In this document: piece after piece, positions 61,699-64,000 of the stretch | Layout of the letters: the number at the start of each line of letters is the position of its first letter | Numbering within the stretch: the stretch's first letter is position 1 | NCBI GenBank assembly: GCA_913020045.1 | Contig: CAJWBE010000002.1 | Span: 1 to 64,000 of the forward strand | Direction of reading: 5' to 3' | DNA: 64,000 bases | DNA from: an uncultured Oleiphilus sp. | GTDB lineage: Bacteria; Pseudomonadota; Gammaproteobacteria; Pseudomonadales; Oleiphilaceae | Program-made: the position numbers and the translations under genes | Notes under the pieces: generated by a model | The model's database searches: none | What the model was told of the DNA's origin: nothing | What the model saw: only the letters and a program-made list of their open reading frames with translations

Positions 61699-62838
61699 TT
61701 AGTCGCCATCTCTGCTATTAAAACCAAGGTGAATGCCCATTGCAGTGAGTGTTCCTTTAAGTTTCTCATGCAGTAGCGTAAGCGCGGCCGTTAGTTCGCT
61801 GGCTGCTGCGTAGCCGTCAAGTGTCTCAATGGTGTTTTTCATAGGGGTAGGGACACGGCTCAGTGCCAGCTCAACTTTTGTGAAAAGTGCGTCTATCTCT
61901 TGCGCTTCATTGCCAACGAGTTGTTGGAGACTTGATGATTCGCCGGCCGTGCCTGCGAGCGTATAGAACTGCTTTATGCTGGCGATATTATTAGCAATGT
62001 TTTGTTTAGATTGTTGGCTGCGCCAAGACTCAAGACGCTTACCTTTGGCGTGTGCGGCATCGCTGCCTAATGGGCGTTCTAATTTTAGATCGCGAATATG
62101 TTCAAGCGGCTCAACGAAAGCTTTAAGAAGTGTTGTCGCCGCATCGATATCGTCTTCAAAGTATCCGTCGAGCTGTGTTGCATCGCTAAATTGGGGGAGC
62201 ATTTGTTGATGCCATTCATTAGAAAGCGCTAGTGCGACGTTATGAACCTCTTGGCTGATGCGCACTAGTACCTCACATCGAAACGAAGCGTCATCATTTA
62301 TTGAGATAGGTTTTTCGCTAAACAGTAAACGCTCGATCGCCGGCAACCCTTTAATGCTGATAGGTAGCGAAGCGAAAGATTCTTCTAAGCGTTGTCTATC
62401 CTTGGAATCTATTAGCCGTACTAGGCGTTTGCCAATATGATTTTTTTTGTCTGGCCAAAACTGCAGGCTGTAGTGACGTTCTGAAATTTCAACAGGGCCA
62501 AAACGCACATTCTGAATTTTTTGCCACGCGGCCATCGTTGCAATGAACGTGTTTTGGGCGAATGTTAAGGTCTCTTTAGACGTTTTTTTACATAGCGACT
62601 GATTTGCAGCGACTAAGCGATTTGCGTTAGTTTCCAGTGCGTCATAATTGGGTAGCACATAGTGTGTCACCGTATTGATATTAAATTGCTTCCATTGTTC
62701 TATGCTTGGTGTTGCGTTTGCCGCACTGACAGTCGTGAAGACAAGAACGAGAACTGAAAAAAGTGCATTAAAGCACCGTCGATTTTTTAAAAAGCTGCGC
62801 CTCGTCGTATTGGGGTTTTGACTCACGAAATAGGGCAT
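61699..62838 (-). CDS. Imelysin family (peptidase M75-like) periplasmic protein
   Basis: A 379-residue exported protein. The signal is a basic stretch with hydrophobic core NALFSVLVLVFTTVSAANA and cleavage near residue 41. The body has the two-helical-bundle imelysin layout: WKQFNINTVTHYVLPNYDAL, RFGPVEISERHYSLQFWPDK and IKGLPAIERLLFSEK. The GxHxxE motif of imelysins reads GLPAIE, with Pro replacing the His, as in the second-type paralogue of these operons. Such proteins are linked to iron uptake rather than proteolysis. ATG 62838 overlaps the upstream stop (TAATG); longer frames run back into the di-heme gene. Confidence 0.88.
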   Translation of the reverse strand: MPYFVSQNPNTTRRSFLKNRRCFNALFSVLVLVFTTVSAANATPSIEQWKQFNINTVTHYVLPNYDALETNANRLVAANQSLCKKTSKETLTFAQNTFIATMAAWQKIQNVRFGPVEISERHYSLQFWPDKKNHIGKRLVRLIDSKDRQRLEESFASLPISIKGLPAIERLLFSEKPISINDDASFRCEVLVRISQEVHNVALALSNEWHQQMLPQFSDATQLDGYFEDDIDAATTLLKAFVEPLEHIRDLKLERPLGSDAAHAKGKRLESWRSQQSKQNIANNIASIKQFYTLAGTAGESSSLQQLVGNEAQEIDALFTKVELALSRVPTPMKNTIETLDGYAAASELTAALTLLHEKLKGTLTAMGIHLGFNSRDGD

Positions 62839-64000
62839 TAAAGAGACTCCAGAAAATCTAAAAGGTGTTGTCGCTGCAGGGGTAGAAGCTGCTTTACGCT
62901 TTCGGCCGAAGCCAGCGCTTCGCCACCATGCCAAAGTATTGCTTCTATCAGGTTGTTAGCACGACCATCATGTAGGTAGCTTTTGTTCTGAGCTGTTTGT
63001 TTATCTAAGGTTTGCTCAGGAGCAAAGCCTAAGCCCCAGAGCGGCGCGGTTCTCCACTCGCGACCGGTGGCGTTGCCTTCCGGTCGATTATCGGCCAAAC
63101 CGGGGCCCATGTCATGCAACAATAAGTCGGTATAGGGCCATATTGTTTGCTCAGATAAGGTAGGGTGATCAGCATTGTTTCGGGTGATAAACGATGGCCG
63201 ATGGCAATCTGCGCAGCCTATTTCGTGGAATATCTTTTGTCCCGCGCGGACATCCAGATTATTGCTTTCGTTGCGTTCCAATCGCGCGGGAACTGAAAGA
63301 TGCTGCGTGTAATCTAGCAATAACTGAGTCAATTTTTTTGACGCCTCAAGACCCTCATGACGTGCAGTATTGCCATGAGGGGCAGCACGACAATCTTGCT
63401 GCGCTGTGGTGCAGTCTCCCCAAGGTTCTGGAAATAGTGCAGAGCCAATTCCTATGTCATGAAATAGAGCCGCCGCATTTTGCTGCTCCAGGTTTGGCGC
63501 GCCACCTTTCCAGCCAAATCGACCCACTTCGATTTTCCCCGTTTTACGATTTAGCACCCGCCGAGTGCGGCCAGAAATACCATTGTTATCAACATCTTCA
63601 GGGTCTGCCAGCGCTTCTAGGTCTTGGCTAGAAATGTTGTCGAGTAGGCCAAGGCCGATCATTGGTGGGGCGACACGTGGAGATATCATTGTTTTTGGAT
63701 GCATTGGCCCGTAGCCAAGCGCTACCACTTCATAACTGGGAGCATAAAGCGTTACCACTTGGCCTCCATTGAGGCTCAGCATTGTTGTTTCATACCTTAC
63801 TTTCAATCGTCCTTCAGCATGCCCGCCGGGGTTAGCAAACCCTTGGAGTTGGGCGCCATAAGTGGGTTCCGGTACAAACGGTATCGCGCCATCGTCTATC
63901 GACTCTATTTGTTGTAGATTTGGTGGAATGCTCAGTCGAACGAACAGGGATATAGGGCGAATGATTGACGGTTCTAGCTTATTGCCGGGGGCATGACCGC
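62838..64000 (-). CDS. Di-heme oxidoreductase (DUF1111/DHOR, MauG-like), 5' end missing
   Basis: A frame of 387 codons open at the window edge. It encodes the C-terminal part of a periplasmic c-type cytochrome of the DHOR family: SPRVAPPMIGLGLLDNIS, PEDVDNNGISGR, FGWKGGAPNLEQQNAAALFH and a heme site CADCH (codons at 63201-63215), then TDLLLHDMGPGLADNRPEG and SYLHDGRANNLIEAILWHGG. The first heme motif should lie upstream. The frame continues past 63806 with SIPPNLQQIESIDDGAIPF, so the start is outside the window. It is coupled to the imelysin gene through TAATG. Role: probably redox handling of iron in the periplasm (inference). Confidence 0.9.
   Translation of the reverse strand, partial: GHAPGNKLEPSIIRPISLFVRLSIPPNLQQIESIDDGAIPFVPEPTYGAQLQGFANPGGHAEGRLKVRYETTMLSLNGGQVVTLYAPSYEVVALGYGPMHPKTMISPRVAPPMIGLGLLDNISSQDLEALADPEDVDNNGISGRTRRVLNRKTGKIEVGRFGWKGGAPNLEQQNAAALFHDIGIGSALFPEPWGDCTTAQQDCRAAPHGNTARHEGLEASKKLTQLLLDYTQHLSVPARLERNESNNLDVRAGQKIFHEIGCADCHRPSFITRNNADHPTLSEQTIWPYTDLLLHDMGPGLADNRPEGNATGREWRTAPLWGLGFAPEQTLDKQTAQNKSYLHDGRANNLIEAILWHGGEALASAESVKQLLPLQRQHLLDFLESL

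Overview
The window comes from a gammaproteobacterium with roughly balanced base composition, probably a marine, aerobic, Pseudomonas/Marinobacter/Cellvibrio-like lineage. The evidence is the gene set and order: nadB divergent from rpoE-rseA-rseB-rseC-mucD, a finR/fpr pair, sdhE-ygfX-ygfZ, an RF2 gene with the classical programmed frameshift followed by lysS, an ArsR-methyltransferase regulator heading metK-ahcY-metF, and many c-di-GMP proteins. It is ordinary chromosomal DNA. I saw no phage, IS element, integron, CRISPR array, tRNA or rRNA.

Layout. 1-1772: a partial helical-repeat protein and a LysR regulator whose stop overlaps a DUF2007 zinc-ribbon gene. 1942-8357: a divergent operon of six catabolic genes (acyl-CoA dehydrogenase, APH-type kinase, quinone-oxidoreductase-like MDR, two SDRs, a saccharopine-dehydrogenase-like enzyme), closed by a strong terminator. 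8519-17610: an EAL/HDOD protein, nadB, the sigma-E envelope-stress operon with a candidate autoregulatory promoter, a fructosamine-kinase-like gene and a NADAR gene. 17615-22856: NAD(P)HX repair, a GNAT, a FieF-type metal exporter and two tandem paralogous periplasmic binding proteins. 23173-31105: a lysophospholipase-like hydrolase, prfB, lysS, ung, an HDOD protein, ygfZ, ygfX, sdhE and a GIY-YIG protein. 31150-34867: two large, mutually similar lipoproteins of unknown function. 35275-48295: finR/fpr, an ABC exporter, a YihY/BrkB protein, a TraF_2 protein, an RND pump with its adaptor, rsmE and a SEC-C/2-oxoglutarate oxygenase fusion. 48330-54300: a LysR gene and the SAM-cycle operon. 54414-60212: a c-di-GMP block (7TMR-DISM/GGDEF/EAL, PilZ, HD-GYP) with DUF1330 and YdcH genes. 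60397-64000: a DUF1513 / imelysin / di-heme oxidoreductase operon cut by the window end.

How the genes work together. The 1942-8357 operon looks like a pathway that phosphorylates and dehydrogenates hydroxyacyl-CoA, related to the LvaA/LvaC and ACAD11 logic. The rpoE operon senses envelope damage and makes the MucD protease. The SAM operon recycles S-adenosylhomocysteine under an apparently autoregulated, possibly leaderless sahR-type gene. The 54-60 kb block makes, degrades and reads c-di-GMP.

No gene cluster here is an obvious undescribed defence or mobile system. The least explained items are the paired lipoproteins (31150-34867), the tandem AdeT/DctP-like binding proteins (20781-22856), the long N-terminal extension of the sigma factor, the SEC-C/oxygenase fusion and the sahR control region. 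All functional calls are by eye from motifs and family knowledge; no database search was run.
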